A DNA stretch of 64,000 nt from Paraburkholderia kururiensis (GTDB lineage: Bacteria; Pseudomonadota; Gammaproteobacteria; Burkholderiales; Burkholderiaceae): the NCBI RefSeq assembly GCF_034424375.1, contig NZ_CP139965.1:2790001-2854000 (forward strand), given 5' to 3'. Position 1 is the stretch's first letter. Every line of letters begins with the position of its first letter. The position numbers and the translations under genes are program-made. The notes under the pieces are model-generated. The model was not told where the DNA came from. It saw nothing but the letters and a program-made list of their open reading frames with translations, and ran no database searches. Below are positions 6,796-15,142 of the stretch, in pieces.

Positions 6796-8760
6796 ATGGA
6801 AGCGAACAGGAACACCGCGCCACGCCAGAACATACTGAGCACGGTCGTCGAGCGCCTGCGCGCGCTCGTGCGGCGGTCCCCGAGTCACCCAGCCGGCCGC
6901 ACCGACGCGCCGCGCGGCGCCGGTGAGCCGGCGGGCCGCAGCCCCGCGGGCCGAAACGGCCAGGACGATGACCGCAGCGCACACAGCGGCCCGGCAGGTC
7001 GAGCCGAAATCGCCGCGCTCCCGCCCATGCCCAATCCGTTCGAGCAGGCTGCCGGCGCCGTGGACTTCCTCGCGCAGGTGGACCGCGAACTGCGCTTTCT
7101 CTATATCTCCGACGCGAGCCTGCGCTTCGTCGGCTATCACCGCGAGTATCTGGAGACGGCCACGCTGCACGACCTCGTGGCGCCCTCCGACATCGCCCGC
7201 GTCGATGCGCTGCTCGCGCGCGCCGCCCAGACGGGGGCGGTGGAAAAAGACACGCTCAATCTCGTCAAGTCGCTCACCTACCCCGTGGCCGTCGAGCTGC
7301 GCGTCGTGAGGAATCCGCACGGCGGCGTGGACGGCTACGCCATTGCCGGCTTCGACGTGTCCATCTGGCAGGCAACGCAAGTCGAGCTGACCCACGCGCT
7401 CAACCACGACAAGCTCACCGGCCTGCCCAACGTGACCGCGCTTGCGCCCGCGCTCGCCGCCGCGCAGCGCACCGCCGACGAGACCGGCCTGCCCGCCGCC
7501 CTGCTGCTGCTCGACGTGGACGACTACCAGCGCATCAATCGGGCCCTCGGCTACGACGCGGGCGACGCCATGCTCTGCGATACCGCGCGCCGGCTCACGC
7601 ATCTCGCAGGCGAGCACGAAACCGTGGCGCGCGTGGGCAGCGACGAGTTCGCGATCCTGATTCCCTCGAACGCCGCGCGCCCCGACGTGACCGCCGCCTC
7701 GCTGCATGCGGAGTCGCTCGCGCGGCGCATGCTGACTTCGATCCTGCAGCCGTACGCGTACCGCGACCAGCCGGTGCATCTGTCGGCGAGCATCGGCATC
7801 GCGCTCTACCCGGACGCGCGCCACGCCGCCGACACGCCGGACAGCGCCGGCACCGCCGCGGGCGACACGCGGCTGCAACGCTGGGCCGACCAGGCGCTGC
7901 AGCAGGCCAAGGCCGCGGGCGGCAACACGCTCGCCTTTCACGTGCCCGACAACGACCCGAGCGACGCCCAGCGCCTCAAGCTCGAATCGGACCTCTACGA
8001 CGGCGTGCGCAACGGCGAGTTCTCGCTGCACTTCCAGCCCATCACGAGCAGCCAGACGCGCGGCGTGGTGGGCGTGGAAGCGCTGATCCGCTGGCAGCAT
8101 CCCGTGCATGGACTCGTGCCGCCTTCGATGTTCATTCCGCTCGCCGAGTCGGTGGGGCTCATCAACTACCTCGGCAACTGGGTGTTGCGCGCGGCCTGCA
8201 TGCAGTTGATCCAATGGGACGCCCAGGGCATCGCGCTGCAATACGTAGCCGTGAACGTCTCCGCGCAGCAGTTCCGCAATCCGCGCTTCACCGACAGCGT
8301 GCGCGAAGCCATTCGCCTCACGGGCCTCGACCCGTGCCGGCTCGTGTTCGAGATTACGGAAAGCCTGCTCATGCACGACCCGGCGCACGCAAAAGTGCTG
8401 CTGGAGGAATTAACGGCCATCGGCATCCGTTTTGCCGTGGACGACTTCGGCACCGGCTACTCGAGCCTCGCGTACCTGCAACGGTTTCCCCTCGCGAAAC
8501 TCAAGATCGACCGGAGCTTTGTCGAAAATCTGCTAACCTCGCGCAACGATCAGGCCATCGTCAACGCGGTGGTGGGTCTTGCGCGCACACTGGACCTCGA
8601 GCTCGTGGCCGAAGGCGTGGAGACCGAAGCCCAGCGCACGTTGCTGACCGAGATGGGCTGTGACCACATACAGGGATGGCTCGTGTGCAAGGCGCTGCCC
8701 TCCGACGAGCTCGCTCAGCGCTTCGAAGCGCGCGAACTCCATCTCCATGCGGCGGCCTGA
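6796..8760 (+). CDS. PAS-GGDEF-EAL cyclic-di-GMP signalling protein
   Basis: A 654-residue cytoplasmic protein if started at the ATG at 6796; the frame stays open upstream to 6640, and the exact start is uncertain because no strong ribosome site is visible. A PAS-like sensor domain lies around residues 85-200 (DFLAQVDRELRFLYISDASL). It is followed by a GGDEF domain whose signature is degenerate (RVGSDEF, residues 280-284, first Gly kept and second Gly replaced by Ser). Last comes an EAL domain with the intact motif at 428-430 (GVEALIRWQHP), FEITESLL, AVDDFGTGYSSLAYL and LKIDRSFV. All expected metal-binding stretches of EAL are present, so the protein most likely hydrolyses cyclic-di-GMP, with the GGDEF part perhaps acting as a GTP sensor. 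An HDOD gene follows 90 bases downstream on the same strand. Confidence 0.9.
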   Translation: MEANRNTAPRQNILSTVVERLRALVRRSPSHPAGRTDAPRGAGEPAGRSPAGRNGQDDDRSAHSGPAGRAEIAALPPMPNPFEQAAGAVDFLAQVDRELRFLYISDASLRFVGYHREYLETATLHDLVAPSDIARVDALLARAAQTGAVEKDTLNLVKSLTYPVAVELRVVRNPHGGVDGYAIAGFDVSIWQATQVELTHALNHDKLTGLPNVTALAPALAAAQRTADETGLPAALLLLDVDDYQRINRALGYDAGDAMLCDTARRLTHLAGEHETVARVGSDEFAILIPSNAARPDVTAASLHAESLARRMLTSILQPYAYRDQPVHLSASIGIALYPDARHAADTPDSAGTAAGDTRLQRWADQALQQAKAAGGNTLAFHVPDNDPSDAQRLKLESDLYDGVRNGEFSLHFQPITSSQTRGVVGVEALIRWQHPVHGLVPPSMFIPLAESVGLINYLGNWVLRAACMQLIQWDAQGIALQYVAVNVSAQQFRNPRFTDSVREAIRLTGLDPCRLVFEITESLLMHDPAHAKVLLEELTAIGIRFAVDDFGTGYSSLAYLQRFPLAKLKIDRSFVENLLTSRNDQAIVNAVVGLARTLDLELVAEGVETEAQRTLLTEMGCDHIQGWLVCKALPSDELAQRFEARELHLHAAA

Positions 8761-8850
8761 TGCGTGCAGCAGATCATATCGACGGCCGGCGGCGGTGCCT
8801 TGGGGCGCAGGCGGCCGGACCAGGACAGGCAAGGCTTTCGCGGAATTGAC

Positions 8851-10317
8851 ATGGGGCAGATGGTAAAGGCAGCGGTACTCGACAGGCTATGGGCGCGCAT
8901 GAACGAGCGCGGCGATTTCCCGATGCTGTCGCAGTCGCTGCGCACGACGGTGGCGGCGATGGGCAACGACGACCTCGACTTCGCCGCGCTCGTGCAGGTC
9001 GTGCTCTCCGATTTCGCGCTCACGCAGAAAGTGCTGCGTCTCGCCAACTCGGCCATGTACATGGCGTTCGGCGGCAACATCACCACCGTCACGCGCGCGC
9101 TGATGGTGCTCGGCATGGACGCCGTGGGCCACCTCGTGGTGGGCCTCAAGCTGGTCGATCACTTCCATCATTCCGCACCGCGCCGCATCGACGCCAAGCT
9201 CGAACTGAACCGCACCATGCTGTCGGGCTGCGTCGCGCGCAAGCTCACGGAGCACGGCGACCTGCGCGTGGGCGAAGAAGCCGTGGTCTGCACGCTGATG
9301 CGCCAGGTGGGCAAGCTGCTCGTCGTGTTTTATCTGGAAGCGGAGTGGGACCAGATTCGCCGGCGCTGTATGGACGGCGCCGACGAGAGTGAAGCGAGCG
9401 TCGCCGTGCTGGGCGTCACGTTCGACGAACTCGGGCTCGAAGCGGCCTCGCGCTGGCGCCTGCCTGAAACGATCCGCGCGGGCATGAGCCATTACGACCC
9501 GCACGCCACCGACGAACAGCGCTCTATCCAGTGGCTGCGCGCCACCACCAACTATTCAACCGACGTGGCGAGCGTGTTGATTGCGCCCGACATCGATCCG
9601 CGCGAACGCGAGGCGCACATCACCGAACTCGCGCACCGCTACAGCCGCGCCCTCGCCACCGACCCCGAAGTGCTCGTGGAAATGAGCGTGGCTCTCGCGC
9701 GCGAGGAAGCGGGCGAAGGCGTGATGCGCGAAATCATGGAACTGCGGGCCAACGCCGACGCGATTGCACGCGAAGCGCTGGACCCCGAAGCGCGCATTGC
9801 CGCCGGCGTCGCGGACCTGCGGGCACTGCCGCCCGACAACTCGTTGCAGCTCGCGCTTGCGCTCGCCTCCGAAACCGTGCTCGCAGGACTTGGCTTCGCA
9901 CGCACCGTCGTGTTCGTGCGGCGCGGCTCGAACGCCTTCGAGGCGAAATTCGGCTTCGGCCCAGGCGTGGAGCAGGCACTGCCGAAGCTCGCCTTCGACG
10001 CCGCATTCCAGCCGGACGTATTCCATCTCGCGATTGCGAACGCCGTGGGCATCTACATCGAGAACGCGCGCGACCCGAAGATCGTGACGCGCCTGCCCGC
10101 CTGGTTCCGCCATACCTTCGACGACGCCCGCGCGTTCGTGCTGCTGCCCGTGGCGGCCGAAGGCGGCGCGCCGGTCGCTCTGCTCTACGGCGACTGGAAC
10201 GACGCACACGAGCCGCGCAAGATCACGCCGCAGGCAATGAGCGCGCTCAACGAACTGGCGCGCGAACTGGGGCGCTTCTTCGTGTCGGTGCCGGCGCAGG
10301 AAATCGAGGTGCAATAG
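8851..10317 (+). CDS. HDOD domain protein
   Basis: A 488-residue protein. The ATG at 8851 with a weak GGA upstream is preferred over a GTG at 8764, which would abut the preceding stop and add a Gly/Arg-rich leader. The N-terminal half is an HDOD domain (FALTQKVLRLANSAMYMAFG, ITTVTRALMVLGMDAVGHLV), related to HD-GYP but lacking the metal-binding HD pair. The C-terminal part, around SETVLAGLGFARTVVFVRRG and FVLLPVAAEGGAPVALLYGD, has the look of a degenerate GAF-like sensor. It lies 90 bases after the PAS-GGDEF-EAL gene and is likely co-transcribed with it. The role is probably protein-protein signalling downstream of cyclic-di-GMP. Confidence 0.82.
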   Translation: MGQMVKAAVLDRLWARMNERGDFPMLSQSLRTTVAAMGNDDLDFAALVQVVLSDFALTQKVLRLANSAMYMAFGGNITTVTRALMVLGMDAVGHLVVGLKLVDHFHHSAPRRIDAKLELNRTMLSGCVARKLTEHGDLRVGEEAVVCTLMRQVGKLLVVFYLEAEWDQIRRRCMDGADESEASVAVLGVTFDELGLEAASRWRLPETIRAGMSHYDPHATDEQRSIQWLRATTNYSTDVASVLIAPDIDPREREAHITELAHRYSRALATDPEVLVEMSVALAREEAGEGVMREIMELRANADAIAREALDPEARIAAGVADLRALPPDNSLQLALALASETVLAGLGFARTVVFVRRGSNAFEAKFGFGPGVEQALPKLAFDAAFQPDVFHLAIANAVGIYIENARDPKIVTRLPAWFRHTFDDARAFVLLPVAAEGGAPVALLYGDWNDAHEPRKITPQAMSALNELARELGRFFVSVPAQEIEVQ

Positions 10318-10423
10318 CGCGGCGCGAGGTGCGGCGCCTGAGGTGCTACTTGAGGCGCCATACGCGCCGCGATTGCCGCGGCGCGCGTTCCGCTCAGTTG
10401 CTCATTCCTTCTCCACGGAGCGA

Positions 10424-11791
10424 TCAGTCTTCGATCCGCTCCAGCCCTTCCGCTTCGGCATGGTGGTCCGCCATACCCGCCCATTCACCGGCAGCAAGCG
10501 CCAGCGCGGCAGCGGTGCTTGTCGTGAAAGGCGCAAGCTCCGCGCAGACGACATCGACCTCGTCCCACGCCGCGCGCTCCAGTTGTTCCACCACCGTCAG
10601 CAGACGACCCAGCGGGCCTGCGCGATGCAGAATGGCCTCGCGGATCGTGCGTGACATCGTGAGCGCGTCGAGCGTACTTTCCAGCGTGCCGCCGAACACC
10701 GCATCGACGAACGAGAACACGCCCACGAGAAACGCGGCATCCGCCACGTCGCGGCCTGCTTCGGGCAACTGGCCGACCGCCAGCTCCATGAAGCGCGCGC
10801 GCGTGGCCGCGAGTTGCAGCAGCGGATCGTCTTCGAGCGAGACCTTGCGACCGTCGGCGTAGAGCAGCAGCTGGGTCCAGCGTGCAATACGATTCGTTCC
10901 CGTGGCGTTGATGGCCTCGCGCAGCGTCGTGACCTTGTGACCCAGGCCGAATGCGCTCGAATTGGCAAGGCGCATCAGATGCATGACGAGCACCGGGTTC
11001 AGCTTCAACTCGGCTTCGAGCTGCGCCACCGTCGGGTCCGCGGACAGCAGTTTCAACAGGTTGAGCAGCGCGTGGCGCGGCGCGCTAGGCCGACGCGTGC
11101 TCGATGCATGCGGCAGCGCGAAAAAGTAGCCCTGGAAGCGGTCGAAGCCAAGGTCGCGCGCCAGTTCGAAGTCGGCCTGCGAATCCACGCCGAGCGCAAT
11201 GAGCAGCTTGCCCGCGGACTTCAGCACGCTCGCGAATTTCGGCAACAGCGCGCGCGAAATGTGGCGCAGGTCGATCTTGACCGCCTCGGCGTAGGGCAAG
11301 AGCTTCGCAAGCGTTTCGTCAGCCTGCGTCACCCCATCCAGCACGAAGCGATAGCGGCGCGCGTGCAACGTGACGAGACGCGCGATGAGTTCGCTGTCCA
11401 CTTCGATGTCGGGCGCGAGTTCGAACGTGAAGCGCTCGGGCGGAATACGCTGCACGAGTTCGTCGAGGAGCACAGCGCGCGTTGCGTCGACATAACCCGC
11501 GTGGCCGGCAAGCGCACCGCGCACGTCGCGATGCGTGAGCGCCTCGATGAAGGCCGCCGCCGCACGCCGTTCGCGGCGGGCGAGACGCAGCTCGGGAGTG
11601 TCGTCGTCGTCATCGCTGTCGCTGTCGTCATGCTCGGGCGCGACGATGCGGTTTTTGAACTCGAACGCGCAGAGCATGCCGTCGCGATCGAGTATGGGCT
11701 GACGCGCGAACGTCACCTCGTAGCCGCCGTGCTGCCTGCTCGATTCTTCACCCGTCTCGGCCGCTGCTCCTGCGGCTGCTCTCATCGTCAT
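10424..11791 (-). CDS. EAL-HDOD signalling protein with degenerate EAL domain
   Basis: A 455-residue paralogue of the EAL-HDOD protein at 4978-6438. Shared stretches include FARQPILDRDGMLCAFEF, LARDLGFDRFQGYFFA, LMRLANSSAFGLGHKVTTL and IARWTQLLLYADGR. The catalytic EAL is changed to EFK at residues 44-46, so phosphodiesterase activity is not expected. An acidic insert, DDSDSDDDDD, follows at about residues 55-64. The start ATG at 11791 has GGGGA upstream. It is convergent with the stand-alone HDOD gene and transcribed away from the low-G+C islet. It probably acts as an adaptor, like its paralogue. Confidence 0.86.
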   Translation of the reverse strand: MTMRAAAGAAAETGEESSRQHGGYEVTFARQPILDRDGMLCAFEFKNRIVAPEHDDSDSDDDDDTPELRLARRERRAAAAFIEALTHRDVRGALAGHAGYVDATRAVLLDELVQRIPPERFTFELAPDIEVDSELIARLVTLHARRYRFVLDGVTQADETLAKLLPYAEAVKIDLRHISRALLPKFASVLKSAGKLLIALGVDSQADFELARDLGFDRFQGYFFALPHASSTRRPSAPRHALLNLLKLLSADPTVAQLEAELKLNPVLVMHLMRLANSSAFGLGHKVTTLREAINATGTNRIARWTQLLLYADGRKVSLEDDPLLQLAATRARFMELAVGQLPEAGRDVADAAFLVGVFSFVDAVFGGTLESTLDALTMSRTIREAILHRAGPLGRLLTVVEQLERAAWDEVDVVCAELAPFTTSTAAALALAAGEWAGMADHHAEAEGLERIED

Positions 11792-12419
11792 TGCGGTCCC
11801 CCGAAAGGCGCGCGGCGCCTCGACTTCTTGCGTGAGTTTTGTGGTGGTGTGTGCGGCTTTTTAGTGTCTTGCGGCGCTTACGTGTTTGCTTCGATGCAGT
11901 GTGGCGCCGCGTGCGTACGGGCGACGTGTGAATCGTTTGCGAGCCGCGAAAACAAGGTCAAATTCTATCCTGGCGAGGTGGGTGGTGGCAGCGGAGGGCC
12001 GGTAATTTCAGCCTGTTTTGCGGCGTGGTTTTGCGCGCTTTGCGTGCCTTCGATTGGCTTACGTTTGCGCGAAAACATCACGACGTTACGTTCGGGATTA
12101 CGGCATGGTTGGGGGAAGGTTGAGGGTGGGGATGGGTCTTTGCAGAGGGTATGGAAAGGGAGGCGATGGTTTCGGGGAGGTGGCGTGGTGGAATATCCTC
12201 GTGCGGCCATGATGCGTCGCTCGCCTTGGGCAGGAGTTCGACATTCGGGTGTCGGCTATTGACTAGCTACCGGTCGTCCGTACCCGGATGGCACATCTAG
12301 CATCGTCGGCAATGGCAGTATTATTTGGTGACACGTCTACAGCAGGCCGCCTTCTGAAGTTCTCGCGACATGTCATGCCGGCGTGAGAACGGCATAGACA
12401 ACGCCGACCGAGAGATTAA
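11792..12419. other. Long intergenic stretch at the left edge of the low-G+C islet
   Basis: About 630 bases between the EAL-HDOD gene and the HEPN-like gene, which diverge. The left part is T/G-rich (gttttgtggtggtgtgtgcg), the middle is strongly G-rich on the plus strand, and the right part resembles the lower-G+C islet. Open frames here (for example minus strand 11965-12210) have no ribosome site or recognisable product. No transposase remnant, tRNA or matching end repeats were found. Confidence 0.5.
12111..12136 (+). other. G-rich tract with four G runs (possible quadruplex)
   Basis: The plus strand reads GGGGG, an 8-base spacer, GGG, T, GGGG, AT, GGG; further GGG and GGGG runs continue to about 12180. 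Four runs of three or more G within 26 bases could form an intrastrand quadruplex, although the first spacer is one base longer than the usual search limit of seven. It lies about 290 bases upstream of the HEPN-like gene. Confidence 0.4.
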
Positions 12420-13709
12420 ATGCTCATAGATCTAGACGAATTGGTATCGGAGTGCCCGGATCCGCGTTCGAGGAAATATATCCGCGAGGCGGTGCAATGC
12501 TATAAAGCGGGGGCCTATCGATCAGCAGTGGTTTCGTGCTGGATAGCCGTCGCCTTCGACCTAGTAGACAAGATTCGCGAGCTGGCTGCGTCGGGCGATG
12601 CGATGGCCCAAGAAGCGATATCGAAATTCGACCGTGCTCGACAGGATGGGGATGTAAGGGCGGCGCTGACTTTTGAGAAGGACCTATTGACGGTGGCCCG
12701 TGACAGGTTTGAATTCATTTCCCCCATCGAATATATCGACCTAGAGCGCCTCGTCGATGACCGCAACAGATGTGCGCACCCGTCACATGTGTCCGATATG
12801 GAAGTCTTCGAAGCCTCTCCCGAACTCGCCCGATTACATATTGTCAACGCCACCCGCTACGTGCTTTCCCAACCTGCGGCCCAGGGAAAGCAGGCACTGG
12901 CCCGTCTCCAGACGGAACTGGATTCGAATTTTTTTCCAGCCAAGCGCAAAGACATGGTCGTGTTTCTGCGTGCTGGACCACTGGCAAAACCGAGAGAGTC
13001 GCTGATTCGAAACTATCTGAGCATTTTGCTAAAACGCCTACTGAAGGAGGTTGACTCCGATTTTGAACGGCGATTACGGGCGACAAACGCACTTTTCGCG
13101 GTCGCGGAATTACATCCTGAGCCGTGGAAGCGTCTAGTACGCGAGCTATTGAGCAACGTGATACCTACGCTTCAGGACGATGCACGACTCGCTAAGGCAG
13201 TGAGCTTTCTTGGAGCAAAGCGCGGTGCCGAGCTTTGGGCGTACGTCGGCGTGGCAGATCGCCTTCGTCTGATGACGTTCGTGGAAAATCTACCCACTGA
13301 TTTTCTTGACGATATAGATGACCTCCTCAAGGAAGAGACCTTACCGCTATACGCTTCAGCATTGTCAAGGGTGCGGCATGCGACGGCCGAGGAACTGTTA
13401 AACCAAATGTGGTTCGATACGCCGGCACCAGTGATCGATCGCTTAATTGTTCTTTATCGAACAGTTAATAATTTTGCAGAAGCAAATGAATTCGCGAAGA
13501 AGCTGAGGTATCCGCTTATGGACTCCGCGCAGCCCGAAAAACATTTGAGCCAGATGATACAAGTTGCGGTCAAAAACAATCAGGTGAGACACAGCAATCA
13601 ATATCCAGTCTTGCTGCAAGAGTTTGCCGATAATAAGTCCATAGAGCGTGAACGCGTTAAGCAGCTACTCCGCGACGCGGGGATCGAGGACATTGTTGAC
13701 CAGCTTTGA
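12420..13709 (+). CDS. Orphan protein with HEPN-like N-terminal domain
   Basis: A 429-residue protein I cannot place in a named family. The N-terminal 150 residues look like a HEPN domain: a helix at 28-52 (GAYRSAVVSCWIAVAFDLVD) and a later helix with LVDDRNRCAHPS, where Arg115 and His120 form the RX4H motif. In many HEPN proteins this motif is the ribonuclease active site, common in toxins, Abi systems and CRISPR effectors. Residues 160-429 are helical with no motif I know. There is no signal peptide or membrane segment. Base composition is clearly unlike the neighbours: the 60 bases at 13441-13500 contain only 19 G or C. Codons such as tta, ata and aat, rare elsewhere in the window, are used freely. 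The gene is alone, with a weak GAGAG ribosome site. Acquisition by transfer is likely; RNase or defence function is inference. Confidence 0.7.
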   Translation: MLIDLDELVSECPDPRSRKYIREAVQCYKAGAYRSAVVSCWIAVAFDLVDKIRELAASGDAMAQEAISKFDRARQDGDVRAALTFEKDLLTVARDRFEFISPIEYIDLERLVDDRNRCAHPSHVSDMEVFEASPELARLHIVNATRYVLSQPAAQGKQALARLQTELDSNFFPAKRKDMVVFLRAGPLAKPRESLIRNYLSILLKRLLKEVDSDFERRLRATNALFAVAELHPEPWKRLVRELLSNVIPTLQDDARLAKAVSFLGAKRGAELWAYVGVADRLRLMTFVENLPTDFLDDIDDLLKEETLPLYASALSRVRHATAEELLNQMWFDTPAPVIDRLIVLYRTVNNFAEANEFAKKLRYPLMDSAQPEKHLSQMIQVAVKNNQVRHSNQYPVLLQEFADNKSIERERVKQLLRDAGIEDIVDQL

Positions 13710-13841
13710 GCTGCAATAACCCGCGCTTAATCGCTAGTTCAGCTTTCGATTTACCAAAGTGAGCGGCCGTTGGCCTTTGCAAGCAGTCGTTAGGCAGACC
13801 GTAAGTCGAAAGACCGCTTCGAGTCGTTAAGCATCTCCCCC

Positions 13842-13870
13842 AAAAAGAAGCCGGCCGCCTCCCGCGGCCG
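13842..13870 (-). terminator. Intrinsic terminator after the amino acid-binding protein gene
   Basis: A perfect 7-bp stem (cggccgc at 13852-13858, gcggccg at 13864-13870) closes a 5-base loop. On the minus strand the hairpin is followed by gcttcttttt. It lies 31 bases beyond the stop codon of the binding-protein gene, as expected for a Rho-independent terminator. Confidence 0.8.
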
Positions 13871-13900
13871 TCCTCCCTGCCAAACAACCCGCAAGCCCCC

Positions 13901-14707
13901 CTACTTCACCACCACCTTCACATCAAAATACTTCCCCGCCAGCCGGTCGATCGTCCCATCCGCCTTCAGTTCCTTGAGCGCTCCGTTCAGCGCGTCCTTG
14001 AGCGCCTTGTCACCCTTGCGCACGCCGAAGCCCACGCCGGCGCCCAGCAGTTTTTCGTCGCTCACGGGCGGCCCCGCGAACTCGAAGCCGGCGCCTTGCG
14101 GACGCTTGAGGAAGCCCTTCGATGCCGCCTCCGCGTCCTGGAACGATGCATCCAGCCGGCCCGCCGCGAGGTCGGCGTAGATCTGGTCCTGCGTCTGGTA
14201 AGGCACCACGTCCACGCCCGCGGGCGCCCAGCGCGCCTTCGCGTAGGTCTCCTGGATCGTGCCTTGCAGCACGCCCACGTGCTTGCCCTTCAGCGACGCG
14301 GCCGTGGGCTGCAGGCCGCTGCCCTTCTTCGCGATCATCTGGTTGGGGATGGTGTAGATGGGGTCCGTGAAGTCGATCGCCTGGCGCCGCTGGTCGGTGA
14401 TCGTCATGTCCGAATTGATCGCGTTGAACTTGCGTGCCTCGAGTGCCGGGATCAGGCCGTCGAACGAATTCTCGACCCACACGCACTTCGCCTTCAGCTT
14501 CGCGCACACGGCGTTGCCGACGTCGACGTCGAAGCCTTGCAGAGCGCCCGCCGGCGTCTTCGATTCGAACGGCGCGTACGACGCCTCCAGGCCGAAGCGG
14601 ATTTCCTTGATGTCGGCGGCCATCGCGCCGCTCGTTGCCACGGCCGCTGCGCCGAACAGCGCGCAGGCGGCCATACTCTTCCAGTTCAATTTCGAGTTCG
14701 ATTTCAT
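13901..14707 (-). CDS. Periplasmic lysine/arginine/ornithine/histidine-binding protein (ArgT/HisJ type)
   Basis: A 268-residue solute-binding protein of the SBP_bac_3 class. The ATG at 14707 has AAGGG upstream and gives a signal peptide ending SGAMAA; longer readings add no sensible leader. The mature protein begins IKEIRFGLEASYAPFES, followed by GALQGFDVDVG. The Cys pair in VCAKLKAKC matches the disulfide loop of HisJ/ArgT proteins. Next come NAINSDMTIT, then TDPIYTIP, ending with LKADGTIDRLAGKYFD. It would capture basic amino acids for an ABC importer. The membrane and ATPase genes hisQ, hisM and hisP lie at the far end of the same arginine block, about 10 kb away, so it is probably their partner though separately transcribed. 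Confidence 0.9.
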   Translation of the reverse strand: MKSNSKLNWKSMAACALFGAAAVATSGAMAADIKEIRFGLEASYAPFESKTPAGALQGFDVDVGNAVCAKLKAKCVWVENSFDGLIPALEARKFNAINSDMTITDQRRQAIDFTDPIYTIPNQMIAKKGSGLQPTAASLKGKHVGVLQGTIQETYAKARWAPAGVDVVPYQTQDQIYADLAAGRLDASFQDAEAASKGFLKRPQGAGFEFAGPPVSDEKLLGAGVGFGVRKGDKALKDALNGALKELKADGTIDRLAGKYFDVKVVVK

Positions 14708-15141
14708 GAAGCAGCCCTTTGCGGGATCAATGGATACGAAAACACAAACGGTTCGTGCGGCCGGAATCGGCGCGAGTTGATATCGGCCAATTCCGGTGGC
14801 GCAGCATCGCAACGACAAAATGTCCGCTCAAATACGGCACGCCGTTGTGATGCGCCGCAACAGCGGCGAGCGCGTGATTCTACAGATGCGCGGCACGCAT
14901 CAGCGCTCACGCCAGCAAAGGCGACGGCGTGAAGTTCGCCTCTATCCGTCACATGCCGCGCTTCGAAACATGTGAGCGCTGTCCGACGAAGATGCAATTT
15001 CGCGTCGCGCTCAGGCAAGGCGTCATGCGCTTTGCGCCGCACGATTCGCGTGAGCGCGAACGCGGTCCGTCAAAGTCCAGCCGTGGAAATCGAGCAGCAG
15101 AAGTAGAACCGAAGAAGACGAAGCCGACGAAGCCCGTCGGC
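14708..15141. other. Intergenic region upstream of the binding-protein gene
   Basis: About 430 bases between astE (ending at 15142) and the binding-protein gene (starting at 14707), both on the minus strand. The right end carries a terminator-like hairpin for astE. The remainder should contain the promoter of the binding-protein gene, but no defined ArgR site could be picked out by eye. Short open frames here have no support. Confidence 0.45.
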
Positions 15142-15142
15142 T
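15105..15142 (-). terminator. Probable terminator at the end of the ast operon
   Basis: A perfect 8-bp stem (agccgacg at 15122-15129 with cgtcggct at 15135-15142) and a 5-base loop begin right at the astE stop codon. Minus-strand transcription then enters a C/T-rich run, tcgtcttcttcgg, rather than a pure T tract, so termination strength is uncertain. Confidence 0.5.

Noticed and set aside
11965..12210. Minus-strand frame of 81 residues in the gap before the HEPN-like gene
   Set aside because: No ribosome site, Pro-rich random composition and no recognisable product.
10814..12262. Plus-strand frame of 482 residues running into the islet
   Set aside because: Most of it is antisense to an EAL-HDOD gene; the tail has no family resemblance or ribosome site.
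12240..13860. Insertion sequence or integrase remnants around the low-G+C islet
   Set aside because: No transposase or integrase motif and no matching terminal repeats or target duplications were seen.
13657..13887. Minus-strand frame of 76 residues overlapping the islet's right edge
   Set aside because: It runs through the terminator hairpin and repeat-like sequence and has no ribosome site.
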